Position numbers and translations under genes: made by a program. DNA of 43,941 bases from the NCBI RefSeq assembly GCF_900605015.1, contig NZ_LR027574.1:580723-624663 (forward strand). The letters run 5' to 3'. Under the pieces are notes generated by a model. It was not told the origin of the DNA, made no database searches, and saw only the letters and a program-made list of their open reading frames with translations. This stretch comes from Olsenella sp. Marseille-P4559 (GTDB lineage: Bacteria; Actinomycetota; Coriobacteriia; Coriobacteriales; Atopobiaceae). How positions within the stretch are numbered: position 1 is the stretch's first letter; every line of letters begins with the position of its first letter. Shown here in pieces: positions 7,671 through 15,922 of the stretch.

Positions 7671-8792
7671 TCACTCTTGGGCGAGCGGATTCAGATTTGC
7701 TGGCCCCTTGCTCTTCTTCGCATCCCGCTCCGCAAGCGGTTTCTTGGAAGTCGCGAGTATGGCGCCAGTAACAAGCGAGCCCACCAGAATTCCCAGCACA
7801 TACCATCCCGGGTTCTGAACCACGGGGAGCACAATCAGGCCGCCATGGGGTACGGGGCAACCAACGTTTCCGAAAGCTCCAATCAAATCGCCAGCGATGC
7901 ACCCAATGATCGAGGCAGGCACAACGTGCTTGAGGTCCTTGACGGCAAACGGAATGGCTCCCTCGGTGATACCGAGACATCCGATAATCGCGATGGACTT
8001 TGCAGTATCGCGCTCCTCATCGGTCCACTTGGACTTAGCAAACATTGTCGCAAAGAAGATTCCGATCGGGGGAACCGAGACAATGATGCGGAACAGTCCG
8101 TTGGGGAAGTAGTTGCCTTCGCTGATGAGCGACAGAGTGAACATCGATACTGCCTTGGTGACAGGTCCACCGTAGTCAAGCTCGCCAAAGATGCCAATGC
8201 CAACCGCCAGTGCATACTTGCTTGCACCATTGAGGTTACCCATCACATATGTGATGCCATCCATCAGCCACGCAGCGGGGATGCCGATGATGAAGTAGTA
8301 GATGAGGCCAGCGATCAGCGTGGTGAACGTTGGGATAACAAGGATGGGCATGATCGTCTTGATCGTCTTGCCGACCCTCCAAGACTTTATCCACTTTGCG
8401 ATGTAGCCGACGATGAGGCCCATGATGAGCGCACCAAGGAAACCAGACTTGACCTCGGTACCGCCAAACATAGCAACGCTGTTATTAGAGATGAATCCAA
8501 GGATGAACGCCGGCGCAAGCCCTACGCGACCGGCCACGGAATAGGCGATATAGGCCGCAAAGACGGGAATCATCATCGATAGACCGGCTTTGCCCAGAAC
8601 GCTCAGATAGGTCATGACCGGACCGTTGGGGACCATGCCCTTGTCTGTTGCTGCTGCTCCCAAGAGCGAGATGGCATAGACGATGCCACCAGCAACCACA
8701 AGTGGAATCATGTACGAGACGCCACTCAGCAGGTGCCTCTGGACATCCTTCCAAAATGAAGTGCCGCTCTCCTTACTCACTGCGATTGCCAC
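7671..8792 (-). CDS. PTS fructose-type transporter subunit IIC
   Basis: This 373-residue polytopic membrane protein of the fructose-mannitol PTS superfamily moves a sugar across the membrane while EIIB phosphorylates it. Hydrophobic segments run through the whole chain, beginning at LLSGVSYMIPLVVAGGIVYA. GELDYGGPVTKA and the signature GITEGAIPFA (about 290) are typical of fructose-type EIIC. The basic C-terminal tail is cytoplasmic. It is the last gene of a three-gene minus-strand operon after the aldolase and EIIB. No EIIA is encoded nearby, so one must be supplied from elsewhere. The substrate is uncertain; the aldolase suggests a sugar acid or uncommon hexose derivative. Confidence 0.92.
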   Translation of the reverse strand: MAIAVSKESGTSFWKDVQRHLLSGVSYMIPLVVAGGIVYAISLLGAAATDKGMVPNGPVMTYLSVLGKAGLSMMIPVFAAYIAYSVAGRVGLAPAFILGFISNNSVAMFGGTEVKSGFLGALIMGLIVGYIAKWIKSWRVGKTIKTIMPILVIPTFTTLIAGLIYYFIIGIPAAWLMDGITYVMGNLNGASKYALAVGIGIFGELDYGGPVTKAVSMFTLSLISEGNYFPNGLFRIIVSVPPIGIFFATMFAKSKWTDEERDTAKSIAIIGCLGITEGAIPFAVKDLKHVVPASIIGCIAGDLIGAFGNVGCPVPHGGLIVLPVVQNPGWYVLGILVGSLVTGAILATSKKPLAERDAKKSKGPANLNPLAQE

Positions 8793-8836
8793 CTTTCCTT
8801 AAGACCCAGCTAACTGCGACAGATGCCCCTAACCCC

Positions 8837-9154
8837 CTACTTGTTTTTCTCGATGAGACCCACAGCCTCGTCGATGATCTCCTTCGGATTTGTGATGGCC
8901 TTGTTGACGTCCTCGTTGAGGACAAGAGCATCTTCAAAGCGCCCCATTCCCTCGATAACGATTCCAACCGCCAGAACTACGATGTCGGCAGAGTCAACGT
9001 CGTCCTGCGTAAGCTCATTCTCGGGTCCAAGGCTTCCCTGGGTCTCGATCTTCACGTCGAAGCCACGTCGCTTGCACTCGTTCTCAAGTGCCTCCGCTGC
9101 CATGTAGGTGTGAGCGATACCAGTGGGGCACGCTGTTACTCCTACGACCTTCAT
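8837..9154 (-). CDS. PTS fructose-type transporter subunit IIB
   Basis: This 105-residue cytoplasmic phosphocarrier begins MKVVGVTACPTGIAHTYMAAE. The Cys9 loop (ACPTGIAHT) is the phosphocysteine site typical of fructose-family EIIB. The start at 9154 is chosen over an upstream ATG at 9175 because AAAGGAG sits seven bases before it and the family begins exactly there. It lies 44 bases upstream of EIIC in the same operon and passes phosphate from an unlinked EIIA to the incoming sugar. Confidence 0.93.
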   Translation of the reverse strand: MKVVGVTACPTGIAHTYMAAEALENECKRRGFDVKIETQGSLGPENELTQDDVDSADIVVLAVGIVIEGMGRFEDALVLNEDVNKAITNPKEIIDEAVGLIEKNK

Positions 9155-9219
9155 GTTGAAACATCTCCTTTTCACGCAATCGTCCTCTTGGCAACTGCAA
9201 ATCCAACGAAGCCTTTGAT

Positions 9220-9843
9220 CTAGCGCGCAAGAACCGCCGCCTCAAAAGCTGCGAGCGACTCTTTCATTCCTGTTGTGTTATGAGAGAGGATGTCTTGCCT
9301 CTTGAAGATTCCACCTGCAGATCCGATGTACGAATAACCAGAATCAAGAACCTCCCCGACATTCTTGGCGTTCACCCCTCCAACCGCCATGAGCGGCAAA
9401 CTCCCGAGGGGTTCGCAAATCTTCTTTGCGTAACCGTAACTAAGTTCGTTTGCTGGGAAGATCTTCACGACATCCGCCCCACGGCGGAACTGCTCGCGAA
9501 TCTCACTTGGCGTAAACGCACCGGGGACACTGACCACGTCGTGATTCTGACAATACTCAAGCATCTCGCGCGTCATCGCATCTGGCGCAAGAACAAAAGT
9601 AGCGCCGGCCTCACACGCCAAGACGAGATGGTGATAGTCAAGCACCGTACCTGCGCCTACGTTAATCTGATGGCCAAACTCATCACTGATCTTTCGAATG
9701 GTCTCAATGGCATCATCGGTATTCAAAGTAATCTCGACATTGCCTACGACCTTTGATCCTGCCAACGTAGACACGACATCACGCACCTGCGAATAGTTGT
9801 ATCCCCTGAGTATGCTTGTGGCAACACTAAGACTTCGTTTCAT
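9220..9843 (-). CDS. KDPG/KHG-family aldolase (Eda-like)
   Basis: This 207-residue class I aldolase is of the 2-dehydro-3-deoxy-6-phosphogluconate / 4-hydroxy-2-oxoglutarate family. The Schiff-base lysine is K127 in RGADVVKIFPA, the general-base Glu is E37 (NVEITL), and NVGAGTVLD and MAVGGVNAKN are standard phosphate and substrate loops. It cleaves a 2-keto-3-deoxy-sugar phosphate to pyruvate plus an aldehyde. AAAGGAG lies before the ATG. It is the first gene of the PTS operon, so the imported compound probably ends as a 2-keto-3-deoxy phosphate; no dehydratase or isomerase is encoded here. Relatives in similar operons are often annotated for ketogluconate or hexuronate use. Confidence 0.88.
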   Translation of the reverse strand: MKRSLSVATSILRGYNYSQVRDVVSTLAGSKVVGNVEITLNTDDAIETIRKISDEFGHQINVGAGTVLDYHHLVLACEAGATFVLAPDAMTREMLEYCQNHDVVSVPGAFTPSEIREQFRRGADVVKIFPANELSYGYAKKICEPLGSLPLMAVGGVNAKNVGEVLDSGYSYIGSAGGIFKRQDILSHNTTGMKESLAAFEAAVLAR

Positions 9844-9961
9844 GGCTCTCCTTTGAACGTATACTTTGTTATGAGTGAAGTTCTCCTAATGGCATCATCG
9901 GATTGAAAGGTCTTCTCATCTCGCATCTGTACTCAAAATGTATGGCTTGAATGATAGTTTA

Positions 9962-9978
9962 ATTTAGTTTATCTAAAT
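9962..9978. promoter_or_regulatory. Inverted repeat ATTTAG-N5-CTAAAT, candidate operator
   Basis: A perfect six-base inverted repeat lies in the AT-rich region (9844-10047) between the divergent aldolase operon and the XRE regulator gene, about 70 bases before the regulator GTG. A TTGAAT (9947-9952) lies 17-18 bases upstream of a weak -10 within the repeat. Placement suggests it is the binding site of the adjacent regulator, controlling itself and the PTS operon. Not proven. Confidence 0.45.
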
Positions 9979-10047
9979 GATTCTCAATTCGAATGGTAGT
10001 TGATGGTCGGTGAGCGTTGCCATGTGCAACCGACAGAAGGAACGATT

Positions 10048-10749
10048 GTGGGATTTAGCAAAAACATTGAGCACCTCATGGCCGCCCGAGGCCTCACCCA
10101 AGAAGACGTTGCTAAGGCTGCAAAGGTAACGCCCGCTGCGGTGACGGGATGGAGGAGGGGCTCGGTTCCCCGTCCCAGGGCACTTAAGAACCTCTGTGAT
10201 GCATTCGGGGTTAGCCGAGATGATTTGCTCTCTGAAGATCATGGGCTTGCAACCACGAGCGAGACAGAGCAAGGCAGCGCTTTAAGCGCTAAAGTTCCGC
10301 TGGTCAGCAAAGGGGAAGGTGCCTCTCGAATTCATGGTCGCATCTCAGTACCAGAGGAGATAGTCCTGAAGCACCCCCATGCCTACGCCATAGTTGCCCG
10401 TGACGAGGGGATGAACCACTACATACCCACAGGATCTCACGTGCTCATCGACCCCGATTTATGCTCCCCCCCAAATGGCTCAATCGTTGCGTTAAAAGTC
10501 CTGGACTACCTCGAGATGCAGAAGCTCAATACGCTACTCGGAGGTCATGATGAAATACTACTGAGGGCATGGTATAAGGGGGCCAACAACCTTATGCTTT
10601 CCCCTTGCTGTTACAACCAGGCACTGGAGGACATCATATTGGGCATCGATGACATCCCAACGGCGATTGACATCCTGGGGGCCGTTGTGTGGTTCCAAGC
10701 ATCAACGCCTCCGAGTCTAGGTGTCTCTTCAGCGCTTCCCACCCAATGA
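10048..10749 (+). CDS. XRE-family regulator with degenerate LexA/S24-like C-terminal domain
   Basis: This protein of about 233 residues has an N-terminal HTH_XRE domain (about 5-60; LMAARGLTQEDVAKAAKVTPAAVTGWRRG). Its C-terminal domain has the fold pattern of CI/LexA proteins (YAIVARDEGMNHYIPTGSHVLID). The position that is normally the nucleophile Ser in G(D)SM reads EGM, so self-cleavage is unlikely; the domain may act in dimerisation or effector binding. The GTG at 10048 was chosen because AGAAGGA precedes it and the HTH starts there. It is divergent from the aldolase-PTS operon, its probable target. Its stop (10747-10749) overlaps the GAGGA ribosome site of aroA, so aroA may be expressed from the regulator's transcript. 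Confidence 0.82.
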   Translation: MGFSKNIEHLMAARGLTQEDVAKAAKVTPAAVTGWRRGSVPRPRALKNLCDAFGVSRDDLLSEDHGLATTSETEQGSALSAKVPLVSKGEGASRIHGRISVPEEIVLKHPHAYAIVARDEGMNHYIPTGSHVLIDPDLCSPPNGSIVALKVLDYLEMQKLNTLLGGHDEILLRAWYKGANNLMLSPCCYNQALEDIILGIDDIPTAIDILGAVVWFQASTPPSLGVSSALPTQ

Positions 10750-10759
10750 GGAACTCTGG

Positions 10760-12076
10760 ATGCCTATCAACATGAGAATTATCCCTTCCCCGTTGCGCGG
10801 CACCATTCCTGCCATCGCCTCGAAGTCGATGGCGCACAGGCTGCTCATCATGGCCGCGCTCTGCCCTGGCACTACGGACATCAACTGCAACACGACGTCC
10901 CAGGACATCGACGCCACGGTAGGATGCCTCGAGGCGCTGGGCGCACGCATCGCATACACGCGCCTGGGCTTTAGGGTCAACCCGCTTCCGGGCACCCCCG
11001 CAACAGACAACCGCCGCATGGCGCGCACAAACGCTCACCTTGACTGCGGTGAATCCGGTTCCACGCTTCGCTTCATGCTCCCCGTTGTGGCGGCCCTCGG
11101 GAGAGGCGCCACGCTTGACGGGCATGGCCGTCTCGTCTCGCGCCCCCTCTCCCCGCTCTATGAGGAGCTTGTCTCGCACGGGGTCACGCTTTCGGCACGT
11201 GGCGCACTTCCGCTCACGATAGCAGGGCAGCTTCTGCCCGGTCGCTTCACCATTCCCGGGAACGTCTCCTCACAGTTTGTGAGCGGCCTTCTCATGGCGG
11301 CACCGCTTCTTTGCTCGCCAACCGAGATCGTGGTGACCGAGCCCGTGGAGTCACGGTCCTACACTGGACTCACCATCCGTGCGCTCGAAGAGTTTGGCAT
11401 CAACGTGGACGTGTCGCACGAGACTATGGATGGCAGCCCTTCGACGGTATTCTCGGTTTCCCCCGCTCGGGGTGCCGTCTCTCCAGGAGAGGTCACGGTC
11501 GAGGGAGACTGGTCGAACTCCGCGTTCTGGTTGGCCTCGGGCGCCATATCGGGAAGCGTGGGCGTAACAGGGCTCGACCCTGCAAGCGCCCAGGGCGATA
11601 GGGCCATCCTTGCCTGCCTCGCGGCGCTTGGCGCACGCGTGAGCAGGTCTGGGAGCATGGCATCTGCCACGCACGACAAGCTCGTAGGCCGCACTATCGA
11701 TGTCCGGGACATCCCCGACCTCGTACCTCCCATTGCTGCCGTTGCGGCCAATGCCGAGGGGACGACGGTTATCGCCAACGCCGGGAGGCTTCGCCTCAAG
11801 GAGTCGGACCGCCTCGCAACCGTAAGCGCAGTTCTTGCGGCCATGGGGGCAGACGTCCACGCAGAGAACGACTCCCTTGTCATCCATGGACACAGCCCGC
11901 TTTCTGGTGGAGTTGTTGATGCGGCCAACGACCACCGCATTGCCATGATGGCAGCCATCGCCGGCGCCAACGCCACAGGCCCCACAACCATCCGCGGCGC
12001 AGAGTGCGTCGCCAAGTCCTACCCACGCTTCTTCGAGGACTTCCGCGCCCTCGGAGGCATCGCAGAGAAAGGCTAG
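10760..12076 (+). CDS. aroA: 3-phosphoshikimate 1-carboxyvinyltransferase (EPSP synthase)
   Basis: This enzyme joins phosphoenolpyruvate to shikimate 3-phosphate, step six of the pathway and the target of glyphosate. The 438 residues show SKSMAHRLLIMAAL (PEP/S3P-binding Lys), GESGSTLRF, VSSQFVSGLL, GDWSNSAFW, RLRLKESDRL and NDHRIAMMAA in the expected order. The ATG at 10760 is chosen because GAGGA (10748-10752) lies seven bases before it; a second ATG at 10772 is possible. The ribosome site overlaps the stop codon of the XRE gene. It is followed by aroC after two bases. Confidence 0.95.
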   Translation: MPINMRIIPSPLRGTIPAIASKSMAHRLLIMAALCPGTTDINCNTTSQDIDATVGCLEALGARIAYTRLGFRVNPLPGTPATDNRRMARTNAHLDCGESGSTLRFMLPVVAALGRGATLDGHGRLVSRPLSPLYEELVSHGVTLSARGALPLTIAGQLLPGRFTIPGNVSSQFVSGLLMAAPLLCSPTEIVVTEPVESRSYTGLTIRALEEFGINVDVSHETMDGSPSTVFSVSPARGAVSPGEVTVEGDWSNSAFWLASGAISGSVGVTGLDPASAQGDRAILACLAALGARVSRSGSMASATHDKLVGRTIDVRDIPDLVPPIAAVAANAEGTTVIANAGRLRLKESDRLATVSAVLAAMGADVHAENDSLVIHGHSPLSGGVVDAANDHRIAMMAAIAGANATGPTTIRGAECVAKSYPRFFEDFRALGGIAEKG

Positions 12077-12078
12077 AG

Positions 12079-13194
12079 ATGCCCTCGAGCTTTGGAGAGA
12101 CGCTTCGCGTCACGATATTTGGCCAGTCCCACTCCCCCGCCATCGGTTGCGTGGTCGAGGGTCTCCCTTCAGGCCTCGTGGTTGACCAGGGTGCACTCGA
12201 GGCTTTCGTGGCGCGACGTGCTCCTGGCCAGGGAAGTTGGACAACGCCCCGCCGCGAGGAGGACCGCCCACGCATTGTGAGCGGTCTCAATGTGCATGGC
12301 ACCACATGCGGCGCGCCTCTTGCGGCAATCATCGAGAACACCAACACGCGCTCTGGTGACTACGACAACCTCCTCAAGGTTCCTCGCCCCGGTCACGCAG
12401 ACCTCACCGCCTGGGAGAAGTGGCACGGCAACCAGGATGTCCCGGGAGGCGGCCACTTCTCCGGACGCCTCACGGCGCCGCTCTGCCTCGCAGGCGGCAT
12501 CGCGCTGCAGGCGCTCGCAGCACGCGGCATGCGCATTGGGGCGCACCTGCTTTCCGTCTCAGACGTAGAGGACGAGTGCTTCGACGCCATCGACAACTCT
12601 CCCGCAGCTCAGGAGCACCTCTCGGCCCAGCTCGACATCCTCGCCGACGGCCCGCGCTTCCCTACGATTGACCCCTCTGCCGGGCAGCGCATGCTTGCCG
12701 CAATCGACGGCGCACGCCGCAACCTCGACTCTGTTGGCGGCGTCATCGAGTGCGTTGCGTGCGGCATGCCTGCAGGAGCAGGCTCACCCATGTTCGATGG
12801 CATCGAGAACATGCTGGCGCGCGCGGCCTTCGGCATCCCCGCCGTCAAGGGCATCGAGTTTGGTCGCGGCTTCGAGGTGGCAAGACTCCGCGGCAGCGAG
12901 AACAACGACCCCTATGAGATGCGCGATGGCAAGCCCACCCCAAGGACCAACAACGCCGGGGGCATCCTTGGCGGCATCACCACCGGAGCTCCCGTGCTCT
13001 TCAGGATCGCCATGAAGCCCACCTCGTCCATCTCGCGCGAGCAGGACTCGGTCGACCTTGAGAGCGGCACCAACACCAAGCTCACCGTCCACGGTCGGCA
13101 CGACCCGTGCGTAGCCACGCGCGCCGTCCCCGTTGCCGAGGCAATCTGTGCCCTTGTGCTTCTCGACGCACTGCTCAGCTATCCCGCGGAGTAA
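12079..13194 (+). CDS. aroC: Chorismate synthase
   Basis: This 371-residue FMN-dependent enzyme eliminates phosphate from EPSP to give chorismate. Characteristic segments are FGQSHSPAIGCVVEGLPSG (H18 catalytic), RRAPGQGSWTTPRREED, RPGHADLTAWEKWHG and GGHFSGRLTA. It starts two bases after the aroA stop, with GAAAGG inside the aroA end. An upstream in-frame extension to 12004 overlaps aroA and lacks a ribosome site, so it was not used. A 50-base gap separates it from pheA. Confidence 0.95.
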   Translation: MPSSFGETLRVTIFGQSHSPAIGCVVEGLPSGLVVDQGALEAFVARRAPGQGSWTTPRREEDRPRIVSGLNVHGTTCGAPLAAIIENTNTRSGDYDNLLKVPRPGHADLTAWEKWHGNQDVPGGGHFSGRLTAPLCLAGGIALQALAARGMRIGAHLLSVSDVEDECFDAIDNSPAAQEHLSAQLDILADGPRFPTIDPSAGQRMLAAIDGARRNLDSVGGVIECVACGMPAGAGSPMFDGIENMLARAAFGIPAVKGIEFGRGFEVARLRGSENNDPYEMRDGKPTPRTNNAGGILGGITTGAPVLFRIAMKPTSSISREQDSVDLESGTNTKLTVHGRHDPCVATRAVPVAEAICALVLLDALLSYPAE

Positions 13195-13244
13195 ACAGCA
13201 TCAAGCAGCCCCGCTTGTCCCACCGCCAGGAACCGGAGAACCAC

Positions 13245-14393
13245 ATGGAAGACCTCTCAGACATCCGCCATGAGATAGATTGCATCGACAACCAAATCCT
13301 CGAGCTCTTCGGGCGTCGCATGGGCTGCGCCGAGCGCGTCGCCGCATACAAGCGCGCCAACAACCTCCCCGTACTCGACCGCCCCCGCGAGCGTGAGCAC
13401 ATGGCATCTCTCGCCGCCAAGGCCCCCGAGGAGCTGAGAACCTACACCGAGGTCCTGTTCCAGCTCCTCATGGAGGCGTCGCGCGCGCGGCAGGGCCAGC
13501 GTCTGGCAGCAGATCACGCGTCCGAGACCCTGGTGAAGATCGACCAGGCGAGAAAGGCCACCCCAGAGTTCTTCCCGCGCGAGGCCTTCGTGGCTTGTCA
13601 GGGAGTGGAGGGCGCCTACTCGCAGTTTGCCGCGGATCGCATCTTCAAGCATCCGCTCATCTCGTACTTCGAATCATTCGAGGGAGTCTTCCGCGCCGTC
13701 GAGTCGGACTTCTCGCGCTATGGCGTCCTACCCATCGAGAACTCCACGGCAGGCTCCGTGAACAAGGTCTATGACCTCATGATGCAGCACGACTTCCACA
13801 TCGTGCGCACCACCCGCGTGAAGATCGACCACAACCTCCTTGCCAAGCCCGGCACGGCTGTCGAGCAAATCCGCGATGTGTACAGCCACGAGCAGGCCAT
13901 CAACCAGTGTGCCGGCTTCATCGAGCGCATGGGCCTCACGCCGCACGTGGTCGAGAACACGGCCATGGCGGCAAAGAGCGTTGCCGACAGCAGCCGCACC
14001 GACGTGGCCGCACTCTCGAGCCGTGCCTGCGCCCAGCTCTACGGCCTCGACGTGCTCATGCGAGACGTCCAGGACCGAGACGACAACTACACGCGCTTTG
14101 CCTGCATCTCCAAGTCTCTTGAGATCTACCCCGGGGCAGACCGCACCTCTCTCATGATCGTCGTCGACCACCAGCCGGGTGCTCTCTTCAAGGTGCTTGC
14201 GAAGTTCTATGCGCTTGATATCAACATCATCAAGCTCGAGAGCCGTCCCATCCCTGGCCGTGATTTTGAGTTCATGTTCTACTTCGACGTGGAGTGCTCC
14301 GTCTCGGCACCCGAGTTCCGCACGCTCATGGCGACCATTGGCGATGCCTGCGAGGAGTGCCGCTATCTCGGCAGCTACTCGGAGGTGCTCTAG
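13245..14393 (+). CDS. pheA: Bifunctional chorismate mutase / prephenate dehydratase (P-protein)
   Basis: This 382-residue enzyme takes chorismate to phenylpyruvate. The N-terminal AroQ-type chorismate mutase (about 1-85) begins MEDLSDIRHEIDCIDNQILE and includes DRPRE. The prephenate dehydratase domain starts at CQGVEGAYSQ (118) and contains PIENSTAGSV and NYTRFACIS, whose TRF triad is catalytic. A C-terminal ACT domain (about 297-375) with KLESRPIPGRDFEFMFY supplies phenylalanine feedback control through the ESRP motif. The start at 13245 follows CCGGAGAACC; the open frame extends further upstream, over aroC, without support. Confidence 0.95.
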   Translation: MEDLSDIRHEIDCIDNQILELFGRRMGCAERVAAYKRANNLPVLDRPREREHMASLAAKAPEELRTYTEVLFQLLMEASRARQGQRLAADHASETLVKIDQARKATPEFFPREAFVACQGVEGAYSQFAADRIFKHPLISYFESFEGVFRAVESDFSRYGVLPIENSTAGSVNKVYDLMMQHDFHIVRTTRVKIDHNLLAKPGTAVEQIRDVYSHEQAINQCAGFIERMGLTPHVVENTAMAAKSVADSSRTDVAALSSRACAQLYGLDVLMRDVQDRDDNYTRFACISKSLEIYPGADRTSLMIVVDHQPGALFKVLAKFYALDINIIKLESRPIPGRDFEFMFYFDVECSVSAPEFRTLMATIGDACEECRYLGSYSEVL

Positions 14394-15692
14394 ATGGCAG
14401 GCACGCCCAACGCGGGGGTCGACGCTGGCTCGGCACCCTTTGGCCTGCTTGGCAGGAATCTTGGCCATAGTTGGTCGCCCCGCATCCACACGTCGCTGGG
14501 AAGCGTGCCCTACGAGCTCTTCGAGCGCGAGCCGGACGATGTCGAGGGCTTTGTCAGGAACGGCACCTGGTCGGGTCTCAACGTGACCATCCCCTACAAG
14601 CGAGACGCCGCTCGACTGGCTGACGAGCGCTCTCCGCGCGTGGACCGCCTCGGGGCGGCAAACACCCTCGTGAGGCGCCCCGACGGCACAATCTATGCCG
14701 AGAACACCGACGTCCTGGGTTTCTCGCTCATGCTCAACCGTTTCTGCACCAGAAGACTCGGCGTGAGCGCCCGCGAGGTCCTTGCAGGAAAGCCTGCGGT
14801 GGTCCTGGGAAGCGGAGGGGCCAGCGCGGCTGTCCAAGCAGCTCTCGATGACGCGGGCGCCCTCGTCTCCGTCATCTCCCGCAGTGGCAGCGACACCTAC
14901 GAGACGCTGGCGGAGCGTCACGCCGATGCGGTTCTCATGGTTAATGCGACGCCCGTTGGGATGTACCCCAACTGCCCAGCATCGCCCGTACCCGAAGAGG
15001 TGCTCGCGCAGCTGAAGAACCTCGTGGGAGTCCTTGATGTCATCTACAACCCAACGCTCACGGGCATCGTGCTCGCCGCAGAGCGCCTTGGGATCCCTGC
15101 CGATACGGGGCTCTCCATGCTTGTGGCGCAGGCGCTTCGGTCTAGTGAACTCTTCCAGGGCCGCTCTCTCGACGTCTCGCTTGTTGACGTCATCGAGCGC
15201 CAGATTCTTTCAGAGACATCCAACGTGGTCCTCATCGGCATGCCGGGCTGCGGAAAGACGACCACCGGCAAGCGTCTCGCCCGCATGCTGGGCAGGCCCT
15301 TCGTCGACATAGACGACGCGATAGATGCGAGCACGGGAGAGAGCGCTGCCACAATCATCAACACCAGGGGCGTGCAGGAATTCCGCCGCGTGGAGTCGAG
15401 GGTGACGGGCGAGTACGGCGCGAGGTCCGGTCTGGTCATTGCCTGCGGGGGCGGTGTGGTAACGGTTCCCTCGAACTACGACCTCCTCCACCAAAACGGG
15501 ACCATCGTCTTCATAGACCGGTCCCTCTCCGAACTCGAGACGTCGGGACGGCCCGTTTCCGCCTCAAAGGGCGTTGAAGCACTTGCACGCGAGCGCATGG
15601 GCTCCTATCGCAGCTGGGCAGATTATTCGCTTGTCTCAATTGGGTCTCCTGCCGGAAACGCACGGGCGATTCAAGGGCTCCTTGGGCTCTAG
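14394..15692 (+). CDS. aroE/aroK: Shikimate dehydrogenase-shikimate kinase fusion (AroE-AroK)
   Basis: One 432-residue chain carries two successive pathway steps. The first part (about 1-270) is shikimate 5-dehydrogenase: NVTIPYK with catalytic K69, AENTD with D106, the NADP loop GSGGAS (139-144) and NATPVGM. The second (about 277-432) is shikimate kinase: P-loop GMPGCGKT (282-289), VDIDDAID, EFRRVES, CGGGVV and a lid segment around GRPVS. Linking them passes shikimate from one site to the next. The ATG directly follows the pheA TAG, with CGGAGG as ribosome site. No domain is truncated. Confidence 0.94.
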   Translation: MAGTPNAGVDAGSAPFGLLGRNLGHSWSPRIHTSLGSVPYELFEREPDDVEGFVRNGTWSGLNVTIPYKRDAARLADERSPRVDRLGAANTLVRRPDGTIYAENTDVLGFSLMLNRFCTRRLGVSAREVLAGKPAVVLGSGGASAAVQAALDDAGALVSVISRSGSDTYETLAERHADAVLMVNATPVGMYPNCPASPVPEEVLAQLKNLVGVLDVIYNPTLTGIVLAAERLGIPADTGLSMLVAQALRSSELFQGRSLDVSLVDVIERQILSETSNVVLIGMPGCGKTTTGKRLARMLGRPFVDIDDAIDASTGESAATIINTRGVQEFRRVESRVTGEYGARSGLVIACGGGVVTVPSNYDLLHQNGTIVFIDRSLSELETSGRPVSASKGVEALARERMGSYRSWADYSLVSIGSPAGNARAIQGLLGL

Positions 15693-15820
15693 CTCTAATA
15701 CGTCGTTGCGTTGTTTCTCAGCCGCGGAAACCGGACATGTCAAGCATCCCGCCCGCCGAGAATGAGTTACGTCTGCGGACTCCAACTCAACCAAACATCG
15801 TGACGTGATTGCTGTAGCTC

Positions 15821-15826
15821 TATACT
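15821..15826 (+). promoter_or_regulatory. Candidate -10 box for EIIB-aroQ
   Basis: TATACT (15821-15826) matches the -10 consensus at five of six positions and lies about 100 bases before the EIIB-aroQ start. The -35 region is weak. Transcription from here would run straight into the hairpin at 15864. Confidence 0.35.
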
Positions 15827-15863
15827 TTCCTCAACACATTTGAACAAGTGGGGCAGCGATGGG

Positions 15864-15887
15864 AGGCCTTGGGGAGAAGGCCTTTTT
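15864..15887 (+). terminator. Rho-independent terminator in the leader of EIIB-aroQ
   Basis: AGGCCTT (15864-15870) and AAGGCCT (15877-15883) form a perfect 7-bp stem with a GGGGAG loop, and the strand continues as a run of five T. It lies 172 bases beyond aroEK and 35 bases before the EIIB-aroQ start. It may simply end the aroA-aroEK transcript, or act as an attenuator for the next gene. Confidence 0.7.
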
Positions 15888-15922
15888 GAGCAATGCGCCG
15901 CACGTCGAAAGGTATTGGCGCA

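Noticed and set aside
7596-8582. Plus-strand open frame of 328 codons opposite PTS IIC
   Set aside because: The minus strand is an unmistakable fructose-type EIIC; the plus frame is its antisense.
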